Of a stretch of DNA of 64,000 bases, positions 13,652-22,539 are shown in pieces; the first letter of the stretch is position 1, and each line of letters starts with the position of its first letter. The position numbers were made by a program, and so were the translations under genes. The notes beneath the pieces were generated by a model, which ran no database searches, was not told where the DNA came from, and saw only the letters and a list, made by a program, of their open reading frames with translations. Source of the DNA: Kribbella capetownensis. GTDB taxonomy: Bacteria; Actinomycetota; Actinomycetes; Propionibacteriales; Kribbellaceae. The DNA is taken from contig NZ_SJKD01000006.1 of the NCBI RefSeq assembly GCF_004331485.1, forward strand, positions 248,001 through 312,000, in the 5' to 3' direction.

Positions 13652-16621
13652 TCAGCCTGTCGGTGACGTCGGTGGACTCGATGGAGTCGGCGTCGACGGT
13701 GTCCCACTCGGAGCGGGAGTGGGCGGTGTGACTACTGCACCGGCCGCTATGGCCTTGTCGATCGCCTGCTTCATCTTGTTGACCTGAGCCTGATAGCCGG
13801 CCAGGTCGCCCTTCGTCAGGGCAGCCTGTGCAGCGGTGTACGCGGCCTGCGCCTCGGCGAGCGCCTGTTTGACCGTCTGGTTCTGCGTCGACGCTGGTGG
13901 CGGCTTCGAGCCTGGCGGCTCTTCACCGGTATCGACGCTGGTGTTGAAGACCTTGGTCAACGCCTCTTGCAACGTCCCGCCATAGGCGACCCGATCACCG
14001 AAGGAGACCAGCACGTACCGGAGCACCGGATAGCTACCTGCTCCACTCGTCCGGACCGAGTACACCGGCTGGACGTAGAGCAGACCACCACCGAGTGGAA
14101 GCGTCAGCAGGTTGCCGAACTGCGCTCTCGCGCCACTGCTCGGTTGGTTGATCGGGAGCAGCGCCTGTCTGATCCCTTCGTCGGTCTGGAACTTGTTGAA
14201 GACCTGTCCTGGACCGGGGATCTGCACGTTGCCGGGCAATCGGAGTATTCGGAACTTGCCGTAGTCCGGTGAGGTCGCCTCCGAATCGACGGCCATGAAG
14301 GCGGTCAGGTTCTCCCGTTCCGCGTTCGGCACGTACACCGAGGTCAGGGAGAACTTCGGCTCGGTCTGACCGGGCATCCGCAGCGAGAGATAGAAGGGAG
14401 GCTGGTTGCTTTGCACCGACGAGTCACTACCGGACGACACCGCGGTCGGGTCGGCCGGAACGCGCCACAGGTCGCTGTTCTGGTACCAGGTGCCGGAGTC
14501 CGTCACGTGGTACTTGGCCAGCAGGTCGCGCTGGACCTTGAACATGTCCTCCGGGTAGCGCAGGTGGGACATCAGCGACGGCGAGATGTCGGAGCGCGGC
14601 TTGACCGTGTTCGGGAAGGCCTTCATCCACGTCTTCAGCACCGGGTCGTTCTCGTCCCAGGCGTACAGCTCGACCGAGCCGTCGTACGCGTTGACGACAG
14701 CCTTGACCGAGTTGCGGATGTAGTTGATCTCCTCGCTCGGCTGCTGCGCGATGGTGCCGCGGCCGGTCGTGGTGTCCCGGGTGCTGTCGTCCAGCGCGAC
14801 CTTCTCCGCGTACGGATAGTTCGCCGAGGTCGTGTAGCCGTCGACGATCCAGACCACCTGGTTGTCGACGATGGCCGGGTACGGGTCGCCGTCCGGCGTC
14901 AGCCAGGGCGCGGCCTTCTCCACCCGCTCACGTGGGTTGCGGTCGTAGAGGATCTTCGAGTCGGGGTTCACCCGGCTGGACAGCAGGATGTTCGCGTCCC
15001 GGAGCTTGGTTGCGTACAGCAACCGGTTGAAGAAGTTGCCGACCGCGACGCCGCCCTTGCCCTGGTAGGTGTTCAGCGTCGGGTCGCCGCCGCTCTTGCC
15101 TTCCGGGGTGTCGAGCTCGACCGGCGAGCCGCCCTGTGGGCCACCGACGATCGAGTAGTCCGGGGACTGCTCACCGAAGTAGATCCGTGGCTCGTAGTCG
15201 CCGAGCTGACCGGTCGGCGGAAGGTCCTTCTCCGACCACACCGGCGTACCGTCCGCGGCGCGCTGGTTACCGTTCGCGGCGACCACGCCGTAGCCGTGGG
15301 TGTAGACGGTGTGGTCGTTGTTCCAGTTGCGCTGGCCGGCCGGGAGCCGGTCGACCTGCACCTCGCGGACCGCGATGACGGTGTCGCTGACCTTGTCGCC
15401 GATCTTGTAGCGGTCGACGTCGAGGTCGGTCGGGAACGAGTAGAAGCCACGCACCTGCTGCAACTGCTCGAAGGTCGGGCCGACCACGCTCGGGTCGATC
15501 AGCCGGATGCCGGGCAGTACCTCGGCGTCCTGCGTCAGCTCCGACGGAGTCGCGGTCTGTTTGGCCTGGTAGTTGAGCACCTCGGCGCCCTCGAGGCCGT
15601 AGGCCTGGCGCGTCGACTCGATGTTCTTGGTGATGTACGGCGCCTCACGCACCGGCTCGCTCGGGCGTACCCGCAACTGCTGCAGCGCTGCCGGCCACAA
15701 CGCGCCGAGCAGGATCGCCGACAGAATCAGTACGACGGTGCCGACACCGGGAAGCAGCCAGGTACGCCGCACCACGTTGGCGAAGAAGAGGCCTGCACAC
15801 AGAACTGCGATGACCGCCAGGATCTCCTTGCTGGGCAGGACCGCATGATCACCGGTATAGGAGATGCCTGTGAACAGCTTGGCGTCCGACGTCGTCAGGC
15901 CGAACCGGTCCAGCCAGTAGCTGAAGGCCTTCAGCAGGACGAGCAGCCCCAGCAACACCGAGAACTGCACCTGCGCGGCCCCGGAAGCCTTCTGCCCCTT
16001 CGCGGACGGCCGGAATCCGCCGTACAGGTAGTGCGTGATGATCGCCGCGACGAGCGACAGCAGCACGATCGAGTAGCCGAAGCCGAGCAAGACCCGCAGC
16101 CACGGGTAGTCGAAGACGAAGAACGCGATGTCCTTGTTGAAGTGCTTGTCGGTGACGCCGAACGGGGTCCGGTTCCGCCAGGCCAGGAAGACCTTCCACT
16201 CCCCCGACGCGGCCGAGCCGCCGAAGACCAGCATCAGGGTGGCGACCACGCCGATGGCGATCTTGCCGCGCTGCTGGAGCAGATCGCCGTACCGCTCGAA
16301 GCCCGGACTGGGCGACGGCGCGAGCGCGACCCGTGGCCGGGTGCGGAAGGCGATGACGATGTTCGCGACGACGGCGGCCGCCATCAGCAGACCGACCACG
16401 AAGAAGAGCAGTACCCGGGTCCCGAGCACCGTGCCGAACACGGAACCGAGGTCCACCGAGCGGTACCACAACCGCTGGGTCCAGATGTCGGTGAAGACGC
16501 TGAAGAGGATCAGCAGCACGATCAGTGTCGCGATCGTCGGCAGCAGGGCTCGGGGCCGACCACCACCTGTTCGCCGCGGCCGACGCGGCTCCTCCGGCAT
16601 GTCGTAGACGCCGTCGCTCAT
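13652..16621 (-). CDS. UPF0182 family integral membrane protein
   Basis: A 989-residue member of UPF0182 (COG1615; the Rv3193c family). The N-terminal third has about seven hydrophobic helices after a short basic cytosolic tail (RRPRRTGGGRPR). Residues about 320-900 form a large soluble domain with family motifs such as PYITKNIESTRQAYGLEG, VWIVDGYTTSANYPYAEKV and INYIRNSVKAVVNAYDGSVE. The C-terminus is Pro/Ser/Thr-rich. ATG 16621 follows GAGGAG and overlaps the preceding gene's stop by four bases. Function is not established for the family. Confidence 0.93.
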   Translation of the reverse strand: MSDGVYDMPEEPRRPRRTGGGRPRALLPTIATLIVLLILFSVFTDIWTQRLWYRSVDLGSVFGTVLGTRVLLFFVVGLLMAAAVVANIVIAFRTRPRVALAPSPSPGFERYGDLLQQRGKIAIGVVATLMLVFGGSAASGEWKVFLAWRNRTPFGVTDKHFNKDIAFFVFDYPWLRVLLGFGYSIVLLSLVAAIITHYLYGGFRPSAKGQKASGAAQVQFSVLLGLLVLLKAFSYWLDRFGLTTSDAKLFTGISYTGDHAVLPSKEILAVIAVLCAGLFFANVVRRTWLLPGVGTVVLILSAILLGALWPAALQQLRVRPSEPVREAPYITKNIESTRQAYGLEGAEVLNYQAKQTATPSELTQDAEVLPGIRLIDPSVVGPTFEQLQQVRGFYSFPTDLDVDRYKIGDKVSDTVIAVREVQVDRLPAGQRNWNNDHTVYTHGYGVVAANGNQRAADGTPVWSEKDLPPTGQLGDYEPRIYFGEQSPDYSIVGGPQGGSPVELDTPEGKSGGDPTLNTYQGKGGVAVGNFFNRLLYATKLRDANILLSSRVNPDSKILYDRNPRERVEKAAPWLTPDGDPYPAIVDNQVVWIVDGYTTSANYPYAEKVALDDSTRDTTTGRGTIAQQPSEEINYIRNSVKAVVNAYDGSVELYAWDENDPVLKTWMKAFPNTVKPRSDISPSLMSHLRYPEDMFKVQRDLLAKYHVTDSGTWYQNSDLWRVPADPTAVSSGSDSSVQSNQPPFYLSLRMPGQTEPKFSLTSVYVPNAERENLTAFMAVDSEATSPDYGKFRILRLPGNVQIPGPGQVFNKFQTDEGIRQALLPINQPSSGARAQFGNLLTLPLGGGLLYVQPVYSVRTSGAGSYPVLRYVLVSFGDRVAYGGTLQEALTKVFNTSVDTGEEPPGSKPPPASTQNQTVKQALAEAQAAYTAAQAALTKGDLAGYQAQVNKMKQAIDKAIAAGAVVTPPTPAPSGTPSTPTPSSPPTSPTG

Positions 16622-17235
16622 GGTCGGTTCTCCTCGTTGTCATTCATGCCATCGACCCCAGGACCTCGGCCAGGCCGGCTGCCGACCGAAGGCTCGAATG
16701 TCAATGACAGTACTTCGCACAGCGTGGGGACCAAGTCCGCGCCGGTCAGTACGGCGCTGTCCTCGTCGTGGGAGCGGAGCCGGACCGCACCGAAGCGGCT
16801 GCCCTCGCGCAGGACCGCCGCGACCATCCGCACCTCGTGGCGGCGGGGGTCGCTGCCGGCCATCCGGGCGACCTCGGCGTCCGAGTCGGCGCTGGACAGA
16901 CCTGCTTCGGCCGTGGCCGGCAGCACGATCCGCTCGATCGACAGCGCACAGCCGCTGACCCCTTCGGGCCACTCGATCCGGCCCAGTGCGTCGGCCAGGT
17001 GCTCGTCCTCGAGACTGCCGGGCAGCTCTCCCTGGGCGACCGGGGTCAGCGGCTGCGAGGCGTCGTCGGCGCCGAGCTCCGCGGCCAACTGTGGTTCGGC
17101 ACGGAGCAACTCTTCGGTGGGGACCAGCGCGAACAGCTGCGCGGGCTGGTCCCAGCCCGCGCTGCTCACGTGCTTCTCGATCTCGATCACCGCGCGACTG
17201 AGCGCGTCGGGAGGCAGAGTGCCTACGGAATCCAT
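16618..17235 (-). CDS. PPA1309 family protein
   Basis: A 205-residue soluble protein of the actinobacterial PPA1309-like family. Typical segments are LSRAVIEIEKHVSSAGWDQP, QLFALVPTEELL and IEWPEGVSGCALSIERIVLP. The family regularly precedes the UPF0182 gene, and here the two overlap by ATGA at 16618-16621, so they are co-translated. A GGAGAG ribosome site lies about 11 bases before the ATG. The biochemical role is unknown. Confidence 0.82.
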   Translation of the reverse strand: MDSVGTLPPDALSRAVIEIEKHVSSAGWDQPAQLFALVPTEELLRAEPQLAAELGADDASQPLTPVAQGELPGSLEDEHLADALGRIEWPEGVSGCALSIERIVLPATAEAGLSSADSDAEVARMAGSDPRRHEVRMVAAVLREGSRFGAVRLRSHDEDSAVLTGADLVPTLCEVLSLTFEPSVGSRPGRGPGVDGMNDNEENRP

Positions 17236-17278
17236 GCCGTCAGCTCTCCATTTCGGCCGGCCGGTACATCCAGGTGGC

Positions 17279-18319
17279 TCACGATGCGCACGAGGGGACC
17301 TCCCCCTGCCCGCCGACTGCTGCCTTGATGCCGGCGATCGCCTCGGTCAGTGTGGTGATCTTCACCAGTCGGATGCCCTTCACGCCGGCATGCAGTGCCG
17401 CCTCGCAGTTGTCGGCGGGCACCAGGAAGATGGTGGCGCCGTCGTTCTTGGCGCCGGCGATCTTCTGCTGGATGCCGCCGATCGGGCCGACCTGGCCGAG
17501 CGCGTCGATCGTGCCGGTGCCCGCGACGTGCTTACCGTCCAGCAGCGGACCCGGTGTGAGTTTGTCGTAGATGGCCAGCGCGAACGCCGTGCCCGCGCTC
17601 GGGCCGCCGATGTCCTGGCCGAGGTTGACCGTCACCTTGACCGGGGAGTCGACCCCGATGGTGATGCCGACCATCGGCCGGGTCTCGTCGCCAGGTGTGG
17701 CAGCGGTCTTCACCTGGATGGTCTGCTCCACGTTGTCGCGCCGGACCAGGAATGCGACGTTCTCGCCGACCTTGTGCTTGCGGACGTACTCACCGACCTG
17801 CGGGACCTGCGACATCGCGACGCCGTCTACGGCCAGGACGACGTCACCCGGCTTCAGCTTGCCCTCGGCCGGGGTGTCCTTGGCGACCGTCGAAACCTTG
17901 GGGTGGTACGGGACCTTCGCGGCCTGCAGAGCGGCCGCGATCGCGCTGTCCTGCGAGCCGGTCATCTCGGCGGTGTTCTGCTCCTCGACCTGGTCGGCGC
18001 TCTGGTCCGGGGGGTAGATGATGTCACGCGGGAACAGGTCGTTGTGCGGGTCGAGCCAGTTGCGCATCGCCTGCGGGAGCGTGAGCTCACGCCCGGGCGA
18101 GGTGACGGACACGGTGGTCAGGTCCAGTTGGCCGCTGGTCGGGAAGGTGTCGTGCCCCTTGATCTCGATGACCGGCTTGTTGTTGCTCGACGTACCGAGG
18201 GTGTCCTTCACCGGACCGGGACTGAACGAGACGAACGGCACCGAGAAAACGGTGACCAGCCCGAGCGAAACGACCAGCACGATGATCGAAGTGACCAGTG
18301 TTGCGGTACGACGTGTCAC
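17279..18319 (-). CDS. YlbL-type membrane-anchored PDZ/Lon-like serine protease
   Basis: A 346-residue protein with an N-terminal membrane anchor (about 8-30), a PDZ domain (about 145-205; KLKPGDVVLAVDGVAM) and a C-terminal Lon-type protease domain. The Ser-Lys dyad is S241 (GGPSAGTAFALAIYDKL) and K286 (GGIQQKI). It belongs to the YlbL/Rv3194c family and should act on the outer face of the membrane. The start is GTG 18319, overlapping the upstream gene's stop (GTGA). It is part of the minus-strand operon 18762 to 13652. Confidence 0.92.
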   Translation of the reverse strand: MTRRTATLVTSIIVLVVSLGLVTVFSVPFVSFSPGPVKDTLGTSSNNKPVIEIKGHDTFPTSGQLDLTTVSVTSPGRELTLPQAMRNWLDPHNDLFPRDIIYPPDQSADQVEEQNTAEMTGSQDSAIAAALQAAKVPYHPKVSTVAKDTPAEGKLKPGDVVLAVDGVAMSQVPQVGEYVRKHKVGENVAFLVRRDNVEQTIQVKTAATPGDETRPMVGITIGVDSPVKVTVNLGQDIGGPSAGTAFALAIYDKLTPGPLLDGKHVAGTGTIDALGQVGPIGGIQQKIAGAKNDGATIFLVPADNCEAALHAGVKGIRLVKITTLTEAIAGIKAAVGGQGEVPSCAS

Positions 18320-18762
18320 GAACCCTGCCCTGCGATCTTGGTGGAACCGAACGTCTCAGTGGTGCCGAGCTTCCTGGCGGCGTGTGTCTTTGCTGAGCCC
18401 AACGTCCCACCGGCCCGAAGTGTCCCCGCGGGCCCGAACCGGTCCGCTGTACGCGACTCGCTCGCTGCATCCGGCCGGTCAGGAGAGGATGGCTTGCCGG
18501 CGTGATCGGACTTGTCAGCCTTGTTGAAGTCGGTCTTGTCCGCGTCGGTCTTGTGCGCGCGGTTCAGGCCACGGCGGCGGCGTTCCGGGGTGGCGCGAGG
18601 GCCAGGAGCGGCGAGTGCGTCGTTGAAGCGACGGAAGTCCTCGACCGAGTCGAAGGCGCCACCGGACCGGCGCGGACCGCGGCTCCGCCCGCGCCAAGCC
18701 GCCCAGCACATCGCCAGCAGCGTGGCCACCACCGGGAACGCCAGCCACGCCAAAACCTTCAT
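18316..18762 (-). CDS. Small membrane-anchored protein with charged tail
   Basis: A 148-residue protein with one N-terminal hydrophobic segment (KVLAWLAFPVVATLLAMCWA) and a long Lys/Asp/Thr-rich tail containing short repeats (KTDADKTDFNKADKSDHAGK). FDSVEDFRRFNDALAAP is the only conserved-looking stretch. It is coupled to the YlbL-like protease by a GTGA overlap, so it may be its partner, but no family is recognised with certainty. Confidence 0.65.
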   Translation of the reverse strand: MKVLAWLAFPVVATLLAMCWAAWRGRSRGPRRSGGAFDSVEDFRRFNDALAAPGPRATPERRRRGLNRAHKTDADKTDFNKADKSDHAGKPSSPDRPDAASESRTADRFGPAGTLRAGGTLGSAKTHAARKLGTTETFGSTKIAGQGS

Positions 18763-18792
18763 CCGGCCACCTTCATGCGCCCAGCGTACGTG

Positions 18793-19218
18793 TCAGTGAG
18801 CGCCGACCCACTCGCTGGCACCGTCGGTGAAGTGCTGGTGTTTCCAAATCGGGACCTCCGCCTTGAGGTCGTCGATCAGCTGCCGGCAAGCGGCGAACGC
18901 GACATCCCGGTGCGCGGCAGCCACCGCCACGATCACGGCGGCGTCCCCGATCTTCAGGTCCCCGATCCGGTGTACGGCGGCCAGCGCGGTCACCGCGGGA
19001 TCGGCACAGACACGCTCCGCCACTGTCCGCAGGTGGTCCAGGGCGTCCGGGTGGGCCTCGTAGCTGAGCTGGTCAACCGGCTTCTCGTGATCGTGATTCC
19101 GCACGGTGCCGATGAACAGAGCCGTCCCGCCGGCGGTCGGATCAACCACGGCGGCCAGCACCTCGTCGGTGGACAGGACGTCCTCCCGGATGTCCAGCAG
19201 CCTGATCGCGTCGCTCAT
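18793..19218 (-). CDS. moaE: Molybdopterin synthase catalytic subunit MoaE
   Basis: A 141-residue MoaE: FIGTVRNHDHEKPVDQLSYE, EAHPDALDHLRTVAE, VHRIGDLKIGDAAVIVAVAA, HRDVAFAACRQLIDDLKAEV and the active-site lysine in PIWKHQHF. MoaE and MoaD insert sulfur into precursor Z to make molybdopterin. ATG 19218 is preferred over a long upstream frame because homology starts there and GAGGA precedes it. No moaD or other moa gene is nearby. A Mo-enzyme of the YdeP family lies 10 kb away. Confidence 0.92.
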   Translation of the reverse strand: MSDAIRLLDIREDVLSTDEVLAAVVDPTAGGTALFIGTVRNHDHEKPVDQLSYEAHPDALDHLRTVAERVCADPAVTALAAVHRIGDLKIGDAAVIVAVAAAHRDVAFAACRQLIDDLKAEVPIWKHQHFTDGASEWVGAH

Positions 19219-19596
19219 CCATTCCTCATTCCGGCTGGGGAACCACCCCGAACACGTACCACGAACCAACCCCCACATCCTCGATTCTCCCCCACGCAGC
19301 TCCCAAGTCCCACCACCGCACCCCTGAGACCTTTCGCCGGACGCCGAGATCACCGCGCTGAGCCATCCCGTGCGCACGCTCCGCACACGGCCCCGCTGCA
19401 GGTGCCGGCGGTGAGCCCAGCCTGCCCGACTGTTGCCTCCACCCCCACAATCGGGGCCGTCGGCGCGACCGCACGGCGGAGTGACGGTCTGCCGGCGGCG
19501 AACAGGAGCAGTAATGCGTTCGCCGGGGGAGGAACGGGTCGGTGGAACCAGTACGTTGGAGTAGTACGCCCCACCCGCACAGGAAGGCCCACTCCG
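19219..19596. other. Intergenic region between moaE and the DUF2342 gene
   Basis: 378 bases with no gene I can support. The divergent promoters for both neighbours must lie here. The left half is strongly pyrimidine-rich on the plus strand. Long open frames crossing it have no ribosome sites and are shadows. Confidence 0.5.
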
Positions 19597-20913
19597 ATGA
19601 GCGACGAACCGGACAACCCGTTCAAGGGAACTCCGTTCGAGGCCATGTTCCAGCAGTTCTCCGGTGCGGCCGGCGCGGGCGGCGCTCCCGACCTGAACGC
19701 GATCTTCGCGCAGGTCCAGCAGCTGCTCAGCGGTTCCGGCGACGGCAGGCCGGTGAACTGGGATCTGGCCAAGGACATCGCACGCAAGACGGTTTCCACC
19801 GCCGGAGACCGCTCCGTCACCCCCACGGACACCGACCGAGTAGCGGACGCGGTCCGGCTGGCCGAGCACTGGCTGGACGAGGCAACGACGCTGCCCGAAG
19901 CATCCACCACGTCAGCGGCCTGGAGCCGGGCGGAGTGGGTCGAGAACACTCTGCCCGTGTGGCAAACCGTGGTCGACCCCGTCGCCGAGCACGTCGCCGG
20001 CGCGATGGGTAACGCCCTTCCCGCCGAAGCACAGCAGCTCGCCGGGCCGATGGCCGGGATGTTGCGCCAGCTGGGCGGCTCGATCTTCGGCGCCCAGGTC
20101 GGCCAGGCACTGGGCGAGCTGGCCAGCGAGGTTGTGAGCTCGTCCGACATCGGACTGCCGCTCGGACCGACCGGCCAGGCTGTACTACTACCGGACAACG
20201 TCGCGAAGTTCGCTGAGGGCCTCGGACTGACCGACGAGGACGTCCGGCTGTACCTCGCGCTCCGCGAGGTCGCGCACCAGCGGCTGTACGCCGGCGTCCC
20301 GTGGCTGCGGCAGCATGTGCTCGCCGCGGTGGCGGATTACGCCGCGGGCATCGAGGTCGACACCGGCAAGATCGAGCGAGCCATGGCGGACATCGACCCG
20401 CAGAATCCCGAGGCCATGCAGGAAGCGCTCGCGGGCGGCCTGTTCGAGCCGGAGGACTCCGAGCAGCAGAAGGCCGCACTCGTCCGGCTCGAGACTGCGC
20501 TCGCTCTCGTCGAGGGTTGGGTCGACGACGTCGTACGGCAGGCGACCAAGGAGCGGATGCCGGCAGCGGTGCAGCTCTCGGAGACGGTACGCCGGCGTCG
20601 GGCAGCCGGTGGACCGGCAGAGCAGACGTTCGCCACGTTGGTCGGTCTCCAGCTCCGTCCGCGGCGGCTGCGCGACGCGGCGAACCTGTGGGCCGCCGTC
20701 CGCGACGCTCGCGGCGTCGACGGCCGTGACGAGCTCTGGTCACACCCGGACCTGCTTCCGAGTGCAGGCGACTTGGACGACCCGATCGGGTTCGCTCAGC
20801 ACGCGGGCGAGCTGGCCGACATCGACATCACGGACTTCCTCCCCGATGAGGACTCGTCGGACACGCCGAAGCAAGAGGGTGACGAGGGCAACGACCCCGG
20901 CACTACCAAGTAG
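19597..20913 (+). CDS. Zinc-dependent metalloprotease-like protein (DUF2342, Rv3195 family)
   Basis: A 438-residue protein of the actinobacterial DUF2342 family (zincin-like, annotated as putative hydrolase). The N-terminal part is PDLNAIFAQVQQLLSGSGDG; the core has DPVAEHVAGAMGNALP, GSIFGAQVGQALGELASEVV and the metal-site-like helix LREVAHQRLY (E224, H227) with PWLRQH downstream. It has an acidic C-terminal tail. ATG 19597 follows AGGAAGG. The gene corresponds to Rv3195 in gene order. Whether it is an active protease is unproven. Confidence 0.88.
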   Translation: MSDEPDNPFKGTPFEAMFQQFSGAAGAGGAPDLNAIFAQVQQLLSGSGDGRPVNWDLAKDIARKTVSTAGDRSVTPTDTDRVADAVRLAEHWLDEATTLPEASTTSAAWSRAEWVENTLPVWQTVVDPVAEHVAGAMGNALPAEAQQLAGPMAGMLRQLGGSIFGAQVGQALGELASEVVSSSDIGLPLGPTGQAVLLPDNVAKFAEGLGLTDEDVRLYLALREVAHQRLYAGVPWLRQHVLAAVADYAAGIEVDTGKIERAMADIDPQNPEAMQEALAGGLFEPEDSEQQKAALVRLETALALVEGWVDDVVRQATKERMPAAVQLSETVRRRRAAGGPAEQTFATLVGLQLRPRRLRDAANLWAAVRDARGVDGRDELWSHPDLLPSAGDLDDPIGFAQHAGELADIDITDFLPDEDSSDTPKQEGDEGNDPGTTK

Positions 20914-20939
20914 TCCGCAGCAACCGTCGTACGACGGCA

Positions 20940-20983
20940 CGACCCCGCGGGACGAAGCCACTCGGCAGGTTCCAGCGGGGTCG
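20940..20983. terminator. Possible terminator hairpin
   Basis: CGACCCCGC (20940-20948) pairs with GCGGGGTCG (20975-20983) across a 26-base loop, 27 bases after the DUF2342 gene. There is no clear T-tract. Confidence 0.4.
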
Positions 20984-21059
20984 CGCTGTATCTGCCTGTC
21001 GGCGTACGGCGCGTTGCGGGTTGACGATCTGGGCGGCCGACGAGTTTGGGAGTGGCGTC

Positions 21060-21641
21060 ATGGAGACTGACCGGGTGCTTCATGACGATGCGGTGATGAC
21101 GTTGGACGGGTGGAATGCGCCCGACGGTATGCAGGCAGAGCTCCGGGAGCATTACCTGCGGTGGTTGGCGGAGCATCCGGACGCGATGTGGCGCAGTTGC
21201 CGGCCGGAGCATCTGACGGCGAGCGCGCTCGTGGTGGACGCGACGGGCAGCCGGGCGCTGCTCACGCTGCACAAGACTGTCGGGCGATGGCTGCAACTCG
21301 GCGGACACTGCGAGAACGGCGACATCACACTCGCCGGAGCCGCGCTGCGCGAGACCACGGAGGAATCCGGGCTGACGGGTCTGTCGATCGATCCGTCACC
21401 GCTTCAATTGTCCCGTCACGAGATTCTCGCCGGCGGGTGTGCGGGGACGTTCCACCTGGATGTGCAGTTCCTGGTGACGGCGACCGCTAGGACTGACTAC
21501 GTGGTCAGCGAGGAGTCTCACGACCTCGCATGGTTCCCGATGAAGGCTCTTCCCGAGAGCGCGGATCACGTGGTCGAAGAGCTCGCCGCGAGAGCGACGC
21601 GGCGACTTGCTCACAGCGCCGGGAGCGTTTCTTCCGGGTGA
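21060..21641 (+). CDS. Nudix hydrolase (variant box)
   Basis: A 193-residue protein with a Nudix-like segment: LGGHCENGDITLAGAALRET followed by TEESGL. The RExxEExG core is intact, but the acidic residue after the first glycine block is Asp, as in a subgroup of actinobacterial Nudix proteins with GGHxE. DVQFLVTATARTDYVVSEES and HDLAWFPMKALPE follow. ATG 21060 follows GGGAGTGG. The upstream in-frame start at 21021 is less likely. The substrate is unknown. Confidence 0.82.
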   Translation: METDRVLHDDAVMTLDGWNAPDGMQAELREHYLRWLAEHPDAMWRSCRPEHLTASALVVDATGSRALLTLHKTVGRWLQLGGHCENGDITLAGAALRETTEESGLTGLSIDPSPLQLSRHEILAGGCAGTFHLDVQFLVTATARTDYVVSEESHDLAWFPMKALPESADHVVEELAARATRRLAHSAGSVSSG

Positions 21642-21803
21642 CTTCTCGAAGGGGCCTGGAGGTGCGCGAGTCAGGCGCCTCCGACGGGTGGCGTGATAGC
21701 AGGACGCAGCCGGGCATCTTGATGGCGGCACACCGTCTGCTATCTGCGCGATCTGCTTGTCACGCCGTCGCATGCCGATCCCGAGGTCACCGTCTTCCTG
21801 ACG

Positions 21804-22388
21804 ATGTGGAACCTCGAGGAGTACTGCCACGGCGAAGTACTGGACGAGGTGCTCGAGCGGCATGGCATCCCGACCGGTCCCGAGCACACCCGAGCGGTCC
21901 GTTCCCGGCTCGGTTGGCGTGACCGGTTGGCGCCGATACGGCAGTCATTGCTGGTGAACGTCATCGGCGAGGACTTCGTCGCCACGCACATGGCGTGGGG
22001 CGCGATCAACGAGTGGTGCGCGCATTCGGCGTACACACGGCTGATCCAGTCCGAGGATCACCCGGTCCTGACCGACATCCTCAAGCGGATCGCGAAGCAG
22101 GAGACCCGGCACGTCGCGTTCTACAACAGCCAGGCCCGGGACCGTCTGCTCCGCAGCAAGCAGGCGCAGAAGATCGCCCGCTTCGCACTCTCCAAGGGAT
22201 GGGGCATCGTCGGCTCGACGATCATGCCGCCAGCCGAGGTGAAGCACATGCTCACCTACCTGTACGGCGGCGAAAACGGCCTGGCCGAAGTCCGCAAAGT
22301 AGACGCCAAAATCGACGCCCTCCCCGGCCAGCAATCCCTCCACCTAGTAGAAAAAGAACTCACCAAACACAACGTCCACCCCGGCTGA
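21804..22388 (+). CDS. Ferritin-like di-iron protein, probably 5' truncated
   Basis: The 194-residue frame carries two di-iron motifs: NLEEYCHGEVL (E-x-x-H type) near the start and KQETRHVAFY. KQETRHVAF and WGIVGSTIMPP resemble the acyl-ACP desaturase/ferritin-like superfamily. In-frame codons upstream of ATG 21804 (YLRDLLVTPSHADPEVTVFL) continue the same fold, but a TGA at about 21720 blocks them and no start codon with a ribosome site exists. The N-terminal helix therefore seems cut. It may be a pseudogene or use a non-standard start. Confidence 0.55.
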   Translation: MWNLEEYCHGEVLDEVLERHGIPTGPEHTRAVRSRLGWRDRLAPIRQSLLVNVIGEDFVATHMAWGAINEWCAHSAYTRLIQSEDHPVLTDILKRIAKQETRHVAFYNSQARDRLLRSKQAQKIARFALSKGWGIVGSTIMPPAEVKHMLTYLYGGENGLAEVRKVDAKIDALPGQQSLHLVEKELTKHNVHPG

Positions 22389-22539
22389 CCCACCCAACAC
22401 CGCCCCACGCTCCCCAGCAACCCCACACAAGAGCTCCCGGCCAATCCGGGGCCCGCGCTGCGACCGCCCATTCACACCCCCGAAATCTGACGTCCCACGA
22501 GCCAAACGAACGCCAGTTGGTCTGCGTAGATCGCCACCC

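Noticed and set aside
14411..18505. 1364-codon plus-strand ORF opposite the UPF0182/PPA1309/YlbL genes
   Set aside because: Arg/Asp/Val-rich antisense shadow with no domain or ribosome site; the minus strand genes carry clear family motifs.
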